64,000 nt of DNA from Pseudomonas sp. P5_109 (GCF_034009455.1 NZ_CP125380.1:1715001-1779000), one strand, 5' to 3'; shown: positions 15,284 to 23,760, counted from the stretch's first letter. Notes: generated by a model from the letters alone, not told the origin. Program-made: numbers and translations.

Positions 15284-16261
15284 ATGAACCTGACTGAACC
15301 CCGTGACCTGGCACCCTTGCTTGAAGCCTTTCTGTTGGCCTCGGGAAAGCCGCAATCTTTGGAAAGCCTGTTCGAACTCTTCGAAGAGGGCGAGCGGCCG
15401 GAACCGCCGGTCTTCAAGAAGGCCCTGACGATTCTGGCCAAGTCCTGCGATGGCCGCGCCTTTGAACTGAAGGAAGTGGCCTCGGGGTATCGCCTGCAAA
15501 TTCGCGAAAAATTTGCGCCCTGGGTCGGGCGTCTGTGGGAAGAGCGTCCGCAGCGCTATTCCCGCGCTATGCTGGAAACCATGGCCCTGATCGCCTATCG
15601 CCAGCCGATCACCCGTGGTGAAATCGAAGATGTACGGGGCGTGGCGGTGAACAGCAACATCGTCAAGACACTGATGGAGCGCGAGTGGATCCGCATCGTC
15701 GGCTACCGCGACGTACCCGGCAAACCAGCGATGTTCGCCACCACCAAGGCGTTCCTTGATCATTTCAACCTGAAAAACCTCGATGACCTGCCGCCGTTGG
15801 CCGAACTGCGCGAACTGGAACCGGACCCGGTGCTGGATTTCGACGACGCCCCGGTGCCGGCAGCCCTGCAAGAGTTGGCCGACGCCAGCGCCGAGCCGGA
15901 AGAGCCGAAGGAAGAAACCAGTTTCCACACGTTGTTGTTGGAACTGGACAGCATGGAGGAGGGGCTCAAGACCGACTTCGACGACTTGCTGCGTGATGGC
16001 GCGTCGCCTGAGTTCGATTCGGAGCAGTCGGTTATCGAGCCAGAAGTTGAAGCGGCAGAGCCCGAGCCCGAGCCTGAAGCGGAAATTGAACCGGAGCCAG
16101 AAGACGACATCCTTGGTGTCGCCGAAGCCCGGGAAAAACTGCTGGCCGCTGTAGCCGCCCTCGAACAACCGAAACCCGAGCCGGAACTGTCGGACGAAGA
16201 GGCCGAAGCCCTGGCCCTGGCTGAAGCCATCGAAGCCGAGCGCCGTGAGTTCGAAGACTGA
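15284..16261 (+). CDS. scpB: Segregation and condensation protein B with long acidic tail
   Basis: A 325-residue protein. The first about 170 residues are the two winged-helix domains of ScpB (LLEAFLLASGKPQSLE, ETMALIAYRQPITRGEIEDVRGV and GKPAMFATTKAFLDHF). The remainder is a low-complexity acidic, Pro/Glu-rich tail (PEPEPEAEIEPEPEDD), making the protein much longer than usual. It binds ScpA and the SMC-type ATPase. A REP pair follows the stop. Confidence 0.93.
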   Translation: MNLTEPRDLAPLLEAFLLASGKPQSLESLFELFEEGERPEPPVFKKALTILAKSCDGRAFELKEVASGYRLQIREKFAPWVGRLWEERPQRYSRAMLETMALIAYRQPITRGEIEDVRGVAVNSNIVKTLMEREWIRIVGYRDVPGKPAMFATTKAFLDHFNLKNLDDLPPLAELRELEPDPVLDFDDAPVPAALQELADASAEPEEPKEETSFHTLLLELDSMEEGLKTDFDDLLRDGASPEFDSEQSVIEPEVEAAEPEPEPEAEIEPEPEDDILGVAEAREKLLAAVAALEQPKPEPELSDEEAEALALAEAIEAERREFED

Positions 16262-16270
16262 CCACAACCC

Positions 16271-16357
16271 TGTAGGAGCCGGCTTGCTGGCGATGCGGCC
16301 AACGCGGTGTCTCTGAGGGACCGCGGTGACGCCATCGCCAGCAAGCCGGCTCCTACA
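16271..16357. repeat. REP palindrome pair (class TGTAGGAGCCGGCTTGCTGGCGAT)
   Basis: Inverted copies of TGTAGGAGCCGGCTTGCTGG flank about 40 nt between scpB and rluB. The second copy of this class is at 17844. Confidence 0.9.
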
Positions 16358-16525
16358 GAAGGTCGGTGATCGTCCGCGATCACCGGCCAGCGGAAAAACC
16401 AATAACCTTGCCTCGATCAGCTAGTCTCTGATGCGCAATCGCCCGCATGCGCGTATGATTCGCGACCCTTCGGCGATCCCTTCGCCCAAGTACCCAGTTT
16501 TCAGACCACACCGGGAGGTGCCCAG

Positions 16526-17737
16526 ATGAGTATCAAAGACCAGAAAGACGACCAGGAAATCGGCCCAGCAGGCGAAAAACTGCAGAAAGTCCTCGCCCGT
16601 ATCGGCGTCGGCTCGCGCCGTGACGTGGAAGCCTGGATCAGCCACGGCCGCATCAAGGTCAACGGCAAAGACGCCACCCTTGGCCAGCGTGTCGACATGC
16701 ACGACGCCATCACCATCGATGGCAAGGTGATCAAGCGTGAAGAGGCCGCCGAATCGGTCCGCCGCGTGATCATGTACAACAAGCCCGACGGCGAGATCTG
16801 CACCCGTGTCGACCCGGAAGGTCGCCCGACCGTGTTCGACAAAATGCCAAAGCCGAAAGAAGGCCGCTGGATCAACATCGGTCGTCTGGACATCAACACC
16901 ACCGGTTTGCTGATGTTCACCACCGACGGTGAGCTGGCCAACCGCCTGATGCACCCTTCCTACGAAATGGACCGTGAATACGCGGTACGTGTGCGTGGCG
17001 AAGTCGATGACGAGATGATCGAGCGCCTGAAGGCTGGCGTTGTCCTTGAAGATGGCCCGGCCAAGTTCACCGATATCAAGCAGGCACCAGGTGGTGAAGG
17101 CTTCAACCACTGGTACCACTGCGTGGTGATGGAAGGTCGTAACCGCGAAGTTCGTCGCCTGTGGGAATCCCAGGGCCTGGTGGTCAGCCGTCTGAAGCGC
17201 GTGCGTTTTGGTCCGGTGTTCCTCAACTCCGACCTGCCGATGGGCCGCTGGCGCGAAATGAGCCAGTACGAAGTCGACATTCTGAGTGCCGAGGTCGGCC
17301 TGACGCCGGTCGCGATGCCGCAGATGAACGCCAAGAGCAAAGACAAGCTGGACCGGATGCAGCGTAAATCCTCGCGTCCAATGGCCAAGACCGAGCGCGT
17401 GCGTACCCTGCGTCCGGCCACTGACGCGCCAGCCGCGCCACGAGCCAGCCGCGAACCGCAGATCGAAGGCGAGCGTCCAAGGCGCAAGCCAGTCGCGCGT
17501 CAGGACGGCGAACGCGGTCCACGTACGCCACGTCCGGCCAATGGTCGTACCGAGCGTGGCGAAGGTCGTGGTACGCCGGTAGCCGATCGCCCGGCCGACA
17601 CCAAGCGCCCGGCCAAGCCTGCGCCGAAGCGTCCGGGGATCAAGCTGGTCGACGGTGACAAGCCATCGGGCAAGCGCCGTGGCGCACCGGCCGGTTCCGG
17701 CCAGCGTCCAGGCTTCGGTCGTCGCAAGCCGGAGTAA
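16526..17737 (+). CDS. rluB: 23S rRNA pseudouridine(2605) synthase RluB
   Basis: A 403-residue RsuA/RluB-family synthase. An S4 domain (KVLARIGVGSRRDVEAWISHGRI) is followed by the catalytic domain with GRLDINTTGLL, holding the active-site Asp, and by EGRNREVRRLWES. It isomerises U2605 of 23S rRNA. The last 150 or so residues are a disordered Arg/Pro/Lys-rich tail, which probably binds RNA. A good terminator follows at 17755. Confidence 0.93.
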   Translation: MSIKDQKDDQEIGPAGEKLQKVLARIGVGSRRDVEAWISHGRIKVNGKDATLGQRVDMHDAITIDGKVIKREEAAESVRRVIMYNKPDGEICTRVDPEGRPTVFDKMPKPKEGRWINIGRLDINTTGLLMFTTDGELANRLMHPSYEMDREYAVRVRGEVDDEMIERLKAGVVLEDGPAKFTDIKQAPGGEGFNHWYHCVVMEGRNREVRRLWESQGLVVSRLKRVRFGPVFLNSDLPMGRWREMSQYEVDILSAEVGLTPVAMPQMNAKSKDKLDRMQRKSSRPMAKTERVRTLRPATDAPAAPRASREPQIEGERPRRKPVARQDGERGPRTPRPANGRTERGEGRGTPVADRPADTKRPAKPAPKRPGIKLVDGDKPSGKRRGAPAGSGQRPGFGRRKPE

Positions 17738-17754
17738 TCGGCTGAGCGCTTGAT

Positions 17755-17788
17755 AAAAAACGCCAACCTTCGGGTTGGCGTTTTTTTT
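17755..17788 (+). terminator. Rho-independent terminator after rluB
   Basis: A perfect stem CGCCAACC-TTCG-GGTTGGCG is flanked by six A's and at least eight T's. Confidence 0.95.
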
Positions 17789-17843
17789 GGGGGGCTTTCA
17801 ATGGTTTGGAGTCCACTTCATTTTCAGCGTAGCCACGGTCCCT

Positions 17844-17943
17844 TGTAGGAGCCGGCTTGCTGGCGATGGGCTCAAGTGCACCGCGTTTATCCAGTTCATA
17901 CGCGTTATCGGTAACGACCATCGCCAGCAAGCCTGCTCCTCCA
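17844..17943. repeat. REP palindrome pair (second copy of the 16271 class)
   Basis: TGTAGGAGCCGGCTTGCTGG and a slightly diverged inverted copy flank a spacer containing CCGCGTTTATCCAG. That spacer is shared with the REP pair at 61448. Confidence 0.88.
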
Positions 17944-18085
17944 GGTATTGCGTTATCTGTCTTCCCCGCGATAGCGCCAGTTGCCGCGCCGGGATGTCCG
18001 AAGTGGAAAGCTAAAATTACGCCATGTAAAGAAATCCTGACGAAATCCGCCGATTAACCCCGTGGATTCACCTATCCCCGTATGC

Positions 18086-18103
18086 CGTAAGAAAACGCTT
18101 ACA
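18086..18103. promoter_or_regulatory. Candidate PhhR/TyrR box upstream of aroP
   Basis: CGTAAG-N6-CTTACA is close to the TyrR/PhhR consensus TGTAAA-N6-TTTACA (9 of 12 positions) and is almost a perfect palindrome. The regulator PhhR is encoded at 27067, and AroP imports its effectors. Confidence 0.5.
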
Positions 18104-18217
18104 CATCAGCGCCTTCCTTGCGCCTTCCAACCCTCTAGCCCGCTTGTTTCAACACTCCATGCAGGGTGTTATGCGCGCCATGCCTGTCGTGCAGGTGCAT
18201 AACAAAAAGGAGGCGCA

Positions 18218-18355
18218 ATGAACGCCGCAATCCAACTCTATCTCTCTGCGAGAGGCGGTTTTCCTGCCTTTCCCGTCGATGATCCGCAAGGATCTGACCC
18301 TTTTTTTGCAGCCGCCCGAGCCTCTCGGGGCGGACACAGGCAATCCCGGCAATAG
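18218..18355 (+). CDS. Small ORF (45 aa) in the aroP leader, aromatic codons
   Basis: This 45-codon ORF opens with ATG 18218 behind an excellent ribosome site (AAAAAGGAGG, 5 nt spacing). It encodes MNAAIQLYLSARGG followed by a Phe-containing stretch with F15, F18, F29 and F30, and a Tyr at position 8. A CA motif (AACAAAAA) overlaps the ribosome site. Its coding DNA contains a hairpin (CGAGAGGC with GCCTCTCG) enclosing a T7 run that encodes the Phe-Phe pair. It stands about 300 nt before the aromatic permease gene. I do not recognise the peptide; a leader or regulatory ORF is more likely than a functional protein. Confidence 0.5.
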   Translation: MNAAIQLYLSARGGFPAFPVDDPQGSDPFFAAARASRGGHRQSRQ

Positions 18356-18374
18356 ACACGCTTGTCCAGCGGGT

Positions 18375-18403
18375 CTGGCAGCAGGGGGTTACAGGTGTAC
18401 AAT
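18375..18403 (+). promoter_or_regulatory. Possible sigma70 promoter inside aroP leader
   Basis: CTGGCA, 17 nt, TACAAT gives a moderate -35 and a good -10. It is flanked by the near-perfect inverted repeat GGTTACAGGT...ACCTGTGACC, which could be an operator. Confidence 0.3.
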
Positions 18404-18531
18404 GCGCCGCGTTTTACCTGTGACCTCCTGCGCATCTGCGCAACCCTCAAGGCTATCCGCCTTGTTCACTCCGCCGCGTCACGAGCGTGTCGGGTTCGAT
18501 TTCGTCACAGATAAAAACAAACAGGTGACGC

Positions 18532-18594
18532 ATGACCGTTGTAATTACGCTGAACTCCTGGTGCCTGCGCTGGGGTTTGATCGGTGCCGCTTAA
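18532..18594 (+). CDS. Very short leader ORF (20 aa) with two Trp codons before aroP
   Basis: ATG 18532 is preceded by AGGTG and by an A-rich CA motif (AAAAACAA, 18513-18520). The peptide MTVVITLNSWCLRWGLIGAA has Trp at 10 and 14, a high frequency by chance, and ends 60 nt before the aroP start. Its layout suggests a translational sensor of aromatic amino acids or a Crc/Hfq control point (inference). Confidence 0.45.
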   Translation: MTVVITLNSWCLRWGLIGAA

Positions 18595-18654
18595 CGCCTT
18601 TCTTGAGCAGCAACGCCTACTGAACATCATCAAACCTTGCGTGAGACCCTTTTC

Positions 18655-20076
18655 ATGAGTGGACAAAACCCGCAATCAGGCGAGCTGAAACGCGGCCTGA
18701 AAAATCGCCACATTCAACTGATTGCCCTCGGTGGTGCAATCGGTACCGGCTTGTTCCTCGGCTCGGCCGGGGTGCTGAAATCCGCTGGCCCGTCGATGAT
18801 CCTTGGCTACGCCATCTGCGGCTTCATTGCTTTCATGATCATGCGCCAACTGGGCGAAATGATCGTCGAAGATCCGGTGGCCGGCTCCTTCAGCCACTTC
18901 GCCCACAAGTACTGGGGTGGCTTTGCCGGTTTCCTGTCGGGCTGGAACTGCTGGATCCTGTACATCCTGGTGGGCATGTCGGAGCTGACGGCGGTCGGCA
19001 AATACATCCACTACTGGGCGCCGGACATCCCGACCTGGGTCTCCGCAGCTGGCTTCTTCGTGCTGATCAACGCCATCAACCTGGCCAACGTCAAAGTCTT
19101 TGGCGAGGCCGAGTTCTGGTTCGCAATCATCAAGGTCGTGGCGATCGTCGGCATGATTGCCCTGGGCAGCTACCTGCTGGTCAGCGGTAATGGCGGCCCG
19201 CAAGCAGCGGTCAGCAACCTGTGGTCCCACGGTGGCTTCTTCCCGAACGGAATCACCGGTCTGGTGATGGCCATGGCGTTCATCATGTTTTCCTTCGGTG
19301 GCCTGGAAATGCTCGGTTTCACCGCTGCCGAAGCCGACAAGCCGAAAACCGTGATCCCGAAAGCCATCAACCAGGTGATCTACCGGATCCTGATTTTCTA
19401 CATCGGCGCCTTGGTGATCCTGCTGTCGTTGACGCCGTGGGACAGCTTGCTGACCACCCTGAACGCTTCCGGTGATTCCTACAGCGGCAGCCCGTTCGTA
19501 CAAGTGTTCTCGATGCTGGGCAGCAACACCGCCGCGCACATCCTCAACTTCGTGGTCCTGACCGCGGCGCTGTCGGTGTACAACAGCGGCACCTACTGCA
19601 ACAGCCGTATGCTGCTGGGCATGGCCGAGCAGGGTGATGCGCCGAAGGCGTTGGCGAAGATCGACAAGCGCGGCGTGCCGGTACGTTCGATCCTGGCCTC
19701 GGCCGCCGTGACCCTGATCGCGGTACTGCTGAACTACCTGATCCCGCAAAATGCGCTGGAACTGTTGATGTCGCTGGTTGTTGCCACCCTGGTGATCAAC
19801 TGGGCGATGATCAGCTACTCGCACTTCAAGTTCCGCCAGCACATGAACAAGACCAAACAAACGCCGCTGTTCAAGGCCTTTTGGTACCCGTACGGCAACT
19901 ACATCTGCCTGGCGTTCGTGTTGTTCATTCTCGGCGTGATGCTGTTGATTCCGGGGATCCAGACATCGGTGTACGCGATTCCGGTGTGGCTCGTGTTCAT
20001 GTGGGTCTGCTACGGCATCAAGAACAAGCGTAGTGCGCAACGCGTGTTGAATAGCGCTGCCCCTGCTGTGAAGTAA
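18655..20076 (+). CDS. aroP: Aromatic amino acid permease AroP
   Basis: A 473-residue APC-superfamily transporter with about twelve membrane segments. The N-terminal block LKRGLKNRHIQLIALGGAIG and later blocks such as GEMIVEDPVAGSFSHFA, FSFGGLEMLGFTAAEAD and VVLTAALSVYNSGTYCNSRM run nearly colinear with E. coli AroP as I recall it. It imports Phe, Tyr and Trp with protons. The leader (18086-18654) carries a PhhR-like box, CA motifs and two tiny ORFs. A strong terminator follows. It fits the nearby phh genes, which degrade phenylalanine and tyrosine. Confidence 0.88.
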   Translation: MSGQNPQSGELKRGLKNRHIQLIALGGAIGTGLFLGSAGVLKSAGPSMILGYAICGFIAFMIMRQLGEMIVEDPVAGSFSHFAHKYWGGFAGFLSGWNCWILYILVGMSELTAVGKYIHYWAPDIPTWVSAAGFFVLINAINLANVKVFGEAEFWFAIIKVVAIVGMIALGSYLLVSGNGGPQAAVSNLWSHGGFFPNGITGLVMAMAFIMFSFGGLEMLGFTAAEADKPKTVIPKAINQVIYRILIFYIGALVILLSLTPWDSLLTTLNASGDSYSGSPFVQVFSMLGSNTAAHILNFVVLTAALSVYNSGTYCNSRMLLGMAEQGDAPKALAKIDKRGVPVRSILASAAVTLIAVLLNYLIPQNALELLMSLVVATLVINWAMISYSHFKFRQHMNKTKQTPLFKAFWYPYGNYICLAFVLFILGVMLLIPGIQTSVYAIPVWLVFMWVCYGIKNKRSAQRVLNSAAPAVK

Positions 20077-20093
20077 GCGCGTCTGGTTTCAAC

Positions 20094-20126
20094 GATCAAC
20101 CCGGCCATGTGCCGGGTTGATTTTTT
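20094..20126 (+). terminator. Rho-independent terminator after aroP
   Basis: The stem ATCAACCCGGC / GCCGGGTTGAT with a 5-nt loop is followed by TTTTTT. Confidence 0.95.
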
Positions 20127-20218
20127 CTGGATTCATACAGGAAACTCAGAAACAGCCTACAACCGATATTTTACTTTTTGTCTTAGTCTGCCTCTCCGAA
20201 CACAAAGGAGGGGTGCGT

Positions 20219-20719
20219 ATGGCCAGTCACAGCTACATGAGCATTACCGGAAAGCGCCAAGGTTTGATTTCTGCCGGTTGCTCCGGTCTTGATTCTATCG
20301 GCAACAAATGCCAGATCGGTCACCAGGATGAAATCATGGTGCTGGCTTATTCGCACGACATGCTCACGGGCAACGACGGTAGCGTGGCAGGTGGGCGCGG
20401 CAAGCACATGCCGATCATGATAACCAAAGGCATCGACAAGTCATCACCATTGCTGGCAAGTGCGCTGCATGAGGGTGAGGAGGTTGATTGCAAGATCAAT
20501 TTTTATCGAACCTCTTCGGTTGGCGGCCAGGAACAGTACTATTCAATACACCTGTCAGGTGCGCGTATCGCTCATATCAGCTTGCAGGTTCCCCACGCGA
20601 TTCGCATGAATGACGCTGAGCCGCAAGAGCTGGTGTCCATTCGTTACAGGGACATTGCCTGGGCGCATGTTCCAGGGGCTACCAGTGCCTATAGTTCCTG
20701 GGGGAATGAAGGTGAATGA
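20219..20719 (+). CDS. hcp: Hcp family type VI secretion tube protein
   Basis: A 166-residue Hcp-like protein. Typical family features are the YMSITGKRQG start, GRGKHMPIMITKGIDKSSP and the terminal block VSIRYRDIAWAH. Hcp hexamers form the inner tube of the T6SS and carry small effectors. ATG 20219 has AAAGGAGGGG upstream. The last 14 nt overlap the next gene, which looks like its cargo. No T6SS structural genes are in the window, so this is an orphan hcp. Confidence 0.9.
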   Translation: MASHSYMSITGKRQGLISAGCSGLDSIGNKCQIGHQDEIMVLAYSHDMLTGNDGSVAGGRGKHMPIMITKGIDKSSPLLASALHEGEEVDCKINFYRTSSVGGQEQYYSIHLSGARIAHISLQVPHAIRMNDAEPQELVSIRYRDIAWAHVPGATSAYSSWGNEGE

Positions 20720-21383
20720 GGACTCTTGCGATATTCATGATGTAACTAGATCGGCTTCCGATCTGGTTGCAGTTGGTTGCAGCATAGGCATGGTGCATAT
20801 TCCTGATGGCTTTGCGCGACTTCGATTTGGCTCGATTGTCTCTGCCTATGTTGATGAAATAATTCAGGCGGTTGATGAAGGGGCTATTAGTGCGTGGCAA
20901 GCGGTGCAGGAAATAAGAGCCGAATATGAGGATTTATCGTCAAAGGCGCGTTTCTATCTTCAAAATGGTGTTGGGGTTGTGGCGGGGGTGATGCAGGTTA
21001 GGACAGGGGTTACGATTGCTGGAGCCTCAGGGGGATTCGGTGCGGTGCCGGGCGCACTCATGGTTGGACATGGCGTTAATAATATCTACGAAGGTTTTTG
21101 GAATATTTATAGCGGGCCGGACGCTCCAAGCACGGTTGGGCCTGTTAGGGATATCTATAGGAACATATTCGATGATAGCGAGGGGGACGTGCTTTACTAC
21201 TCAGTGGACTTGCTTCTTTCTGCAGTCGGAGTGTTTAGGCCGGTGTCAAAGCCAGGATCGGTTGAGTTGTTCAGACGTGATCCAATTAATTATGAGAGGG
21301 CTTATCACCAGATGGGAAAATTGGCTTTGTCATTTGAGGTGTTGGTTGATGCTTTTACGATAAATTCGATGGTCGCAGAGTAG
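20706..21383 (+). CDS. DUF4225-type putative T6SS effector
   Basis: A 225-residue protein. The central part has two glycine-rich hydrophobic stretches (VGVVAGVMQVRTGVTIAGASGG and the segment to VGHGVNNIYEG), followed by TVGPVRDIY, YYSVDLLLSAVGVFRPV and a C-terminal YHQMGKLALSFEVLVDAFTI. I recognise this order as DUF4225, a family found beside Hcp in pseudomonads. It may act in membranes, given the hydrophobic stretches (inference). ATG 20706 overlaps the hcp end, so coupling is likely. The base composition is clearly AT-richer than the surroundings, as is typical of effector cassettes. Confidence 0.65.
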   Translation: MKVNEDSCDIHDVTRSASDLVAVGCSIGMVHIPDGFARLRFGSIVSAYVDEIIQAVDEGAISAWQAVQEIRAEYEDLSSKARFYLQNGVGVVAGVMQVRTGVTIAGASGGFGAVPGALMVGHGVNNIYEGFWNIYSGPDAPSTVGPVRDIYRNIFDDSEGDVLYYSVDLLLSAVGVFRPVSKPGSVELFRRDPINYERAYHQMGKLALSFEVLVDAFTINSMVAE

Positions 21384-21428
21384 GTTTTGTAATCAGGAGG
21401 CTGCTGTTGTAGCGAGGCTTGGTACTAT

Positions 21429-21638
21429 TCAGATCACGCCGCGCATTCTTGGAATGTAAAGCTTTAAACCAATGATCACGAGGATTATGTATGTTGTTAA
21501 ATGGGCGATGTCTAGATGGTTTTGATCTATGTGAATTACTTTTTTTATGCCGAATACAATAATTCCGGCAGGCAGAACGGAACAGGCTAAAACTAAAAGC
21601 GTCACTGAGATGTGATATCGAATATTTTCAAGGTTCAT
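21429..21638 (-). CDS. Small two-helix membrane protein, possible immunity protein
   Basis: A 69-residue protein with two membrane helices (VTLLVLACSVLPAGIIVFGI and the stretch AHLTTYIILVIIGLKLYI). It is AT-rich and convergent with the DUF4225 effector gene, 45 nt away. Small membrane proteins next to membrane-targeting T6SS toxins often provide immunity, so that is the suggestion. No family is recognised. Confidence 0.5.
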   Translation of the reverse strand: MNLENIRYHISVTLLVLACSVLPAGIIVFGIKKVIHIDQNHLDIAHLTTYIILVIIGLKLYIPRMRGVI

Positions 21639-21841
21639 TAGTCATCATATCCTGCTGATGCGAGCCCCCGAGATTAGTACCGCTATTCAAAATAAATCAA
21701 TGTTTCTTCAGAAGGGTGAGAGCAATATTTGTAAATGAATTTGACTGAAGGCAATGCCCGGTTGCACCGGTTAGCCATGATGAACTGCAATTGCGAGCGA
21801 CATTCGCGGTATCCTGAACACCCTGACTGCGGACCGTTTCC

Positions 21842-22255
21842 ATGCTGGTGATTTCCAACAACGTGCATCTGCCGGATGCCGAGATCGAGTTGACGGCCAT
21901 TCGCGCCCAGGGCGCCGGTGGGCAGAACGTCAACAAGGTCTCCAGTGCCGTGCACCTGCGCTTCGACATTCCGGCGTCGTCCTTGCCCGAGTTCTACAAG
22001 GAGCGGCTGCTGGCGCTGCGCGACAGCCGCATCACCAGCGACGGTGTGTTGATCATCAAGGCCCAGCAATACCGCACGCAGGAGCAGAACCGTGCGGATG
22101 CTTTGGAGCGTTTGGTCGAGTTGATCCAGAGCGCCACCAAGGTCGAGAAGAAACGCCGCCCGACCAAACCGACCCTTGGCTCGAAGACCCGTCGCCTTGA
22201 ATCCAAGAGCAAGCGTGGCAACATCAAGGCCGGGCGCGGCAAGGTCGACTTCTAG
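21842..22255 (+). CDS. arfB: Alternative ribosome-rescue factor ArfB (peptidyl-tRNA hydrolase)
   Basis: A 137-residue class-I release-factor-like protein. It contains the catalytic GGQ motif ([11 protein letters not shown] near residue 27) and a basic C-terminal tail ([19 protein letters not shown]) that enters the empty mRNA channel of stalled ribosomes. It lacks codon-recognition domains, as expected for ArfB/YaeJ. Its stop overlaps the convergent MFS gene by 4 nt. Confidence 0.93.
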   Translation: MLVISNNVHLPDAEIELTAIRAQGAGGQNVNKVSSAVHLRFDIPASSLPEFYKERLLALRDSRITSDGVLIIKAQQYRTQEQNRADALERLVELIQSATKVEKKRRPTKPTLGSKTRRLESKSKRGNIKAGRGKVDF

Positions 22256-23451
22256 GGCGTGTCCCGCGCTTCGCGTTGCTTCGGCGCCTGCCGGTACAGG
22301 TACAGGCTCAGCATCAAACCGCTGAGTGCGGCGAGGGCGGCGAACAGGAAGATCGATGCAAAACCAAATCCTGCCGCAATCGCACCGGCCAATGGTCCGG
22401 TAATGCCCAACGACAAGTCGATGAACAGCGAATAGGCACCGACAGCCGCACCACGGCTGGAGGCCGGCACCAGGTTGACCGCTTCCACTCCCAGCGCCGG
22501 AAACACCAGCGAAAAGCCGAAGCCGCTCAGTGCCGCACCCGCCAGTGCCCAATGGGCATCCGGTGCCAGCCACAGCAACAGCAAGCCGAGGGTTTCCACC
22601 GACAGGCAGGCGATGGCCACGCGAAAGCCGCCGAGGCGGTTGATCAGGTTGCCGAACAGCAGGCGCGCGCCGATGAAGCTGGCACCGAACAGGCTCAGGC
22701 ACAGCACCGCGTTGTCCCAGTGTTGCGTGGCGTAATACAGGGTGATGAAGGTGGCGATGGTGCCAAAACCGATGGAGCCCAGGGCCAGGCCGCAGCCGTG
22801 GGGGAAGACCCGCCCGAGCACGTGCATGAACGGCAGGCGCTCACCGGCGACGATGGGCGCGGCGGTTTTCGGCCAGGCCAGCAGCAGGCCGAGCACGGCC
22901 AGCAAGACAATGCTCACGCCCATGCTCCACAAGCCCAGTTGATGGACGAGCAACACGCCCAAGGGCGCGCCGACGGCCAGTGCGCCATAGCTGGCGATAC
23001 CGTTCCAGGAGATGACCTTGGCGGTGTTCGCCGCGCCGACCCGGCCGATGCCCCAGCCAATCGAGCCTGAGCCCACCAGGCTTTCCGCGCTGCCGAGTAC
23101 CAGGCGACCGATCAGCAGGCTGATCAGGCTCAAGGCCGGCAGGCTCTGGGTCCAGGCCGAAATCAGCATGAATACACCGCTCAAGCCGCAACCGGCCAGG
23201 CCGTACATCACGGCCAGTTTACTGCCCTTGTTGTCGATGATCTTCCCGGCATAAGGGCGGCTAAGCAGGGTGGCCAGGTATTGCACGCTGATCACCAGGC
23301 CCGCGACCACGGCGCCGAAGCCCAGGTCGGTGTGGACGTAACCGGGCAATACGGCCAGGGGGATGCCGATATTCAGGTAGCCGATGAAGGTGAAAAGGAC
23401 GATGGAGACGACTTGCAGCGTGACCGCCAGGGGGCGCTGGTTTTCAGGCAT
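22252..23451 (-). CDS. MFS transporter (YhhS/YfcJ-like)
   Basis: A 399-residue major facilitator with twelve hydrophobic segments. The N-terminal half has the MFS loop [15 protein letters not shown] between helices 2 and 3, close to the YhhS/UPF0226 group of exporters. It is convergent with arfB and overlaps its stop. Substrate unknown. Confidence 0.85.
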   Translation of the reverse strand: MPENQRPLAVTLQVVSIVLFTFIGYLNIGIPLAVLPGYVHTDLGFGAVVAGLVISVQYLATLLSRPYAGKIIDNKGSKLAVMYGLAGCGLSGVFMLISAWTQSLPALSLISLLIGRLVLGSAESLVGSGSIGWGIGRVGAANTAKVISWNGIASYGALAVGAPLGVLLVHQLGLWSMGVSIVLLAVLGLLLAWPKTAAPIVAGERLPFMHVLGRVFPHGCGLALGSIGFGTIATFITLYYATQHWDNAVLCLSLFGASFIGARLLFGNLINRLGGFRVAIACLSVETLGLLLLWLAPDAHWALAGAALSGFGFSLVFPALGVEAVNLVPASSRGAAVGAYSLFIDLSLGITGPLAGAIAAGFGFASIFLFAALAALSGLMLSLYLYRQAPKQREARDTP

Positions 23452-23550
23452 GGGTAAAGGTCCACGGTAAAGCAGGATAGATAGGCTGCTTATGATAGCG
23501 GTGTGGACGCTCGTTGGTTGTGAAAAAGTAAAACTATTTGCCGGGCGGCG

Positions 23551-23736
23551 TCATTCAGCTTTGACGGGAGCGACCAGTTGCGTGGTGACCAGGGCGGCCA
23601 GGGCGTTTTCCTGGGTGCCGAAGCGGGCGAGCAACGAGGCTTGTTTCTCGGGGGAGAGGCGATTCCAGATCTCGATCATTTTCTCGGCGGTGCCAATCAG
23701 GACGCTGGCCTGCGCTTCGCTGAATTCATCGGTCAT
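23551..23736 (-). CDS. Small hypothetical protein (61 aa)
   Basis: A short, largely helical acidic protein (MTDEFSEAQASVLIGTAEKM...). It is read from ATG 23736 with a GAGAA-type ribosome site. No motif is recognised. A second tiny gene lies upstream on the same strand, separated by a perfect 12-bp hairpin. The amino acid composition and start context support a real gene. Confidence 0.55.
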   Translation of the reverse strand: MTDEFSEAQASVLIGTAEKMIEIWNRLSPEKQASLLARFGTQENALAALVTTQLVAPVKAE

Positions 23737-23760
23737 GGATAGAGTTCTCGTTTCAGGCAG

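Larger units (their letters stand above)
17789..18217. other. Intergenic region between rluB and the aroP leader
   Basis: It holds a REP pair (17844-17943) and a PhhR/TyrR-like box (18086-18103). Short hairpins also occur near 18155-18200, just before the strong ribosome site of a small ORF. No other gene is supported here. Confidence 0.5.

Noticed and set aside
18279..18623. A 114-codon ORF across the aroP leader
   Set aside because: It overlaps both better-supported small ORFs, lacks a ribosome site and has an incoherent composition.
18676..20040. A 454-codon minus-strand ORF inside aroP
   Set aside because: It is an antisense shadow of a GC-rich membrane protein gene, with His/Gln/Arg-rich nonsense composition.
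20107..20218. A frame extending Hcp upstream to 20117
   Set aside because: The extension runs through the aroP terminator, and the start at 20219 has a strong ribosome site.
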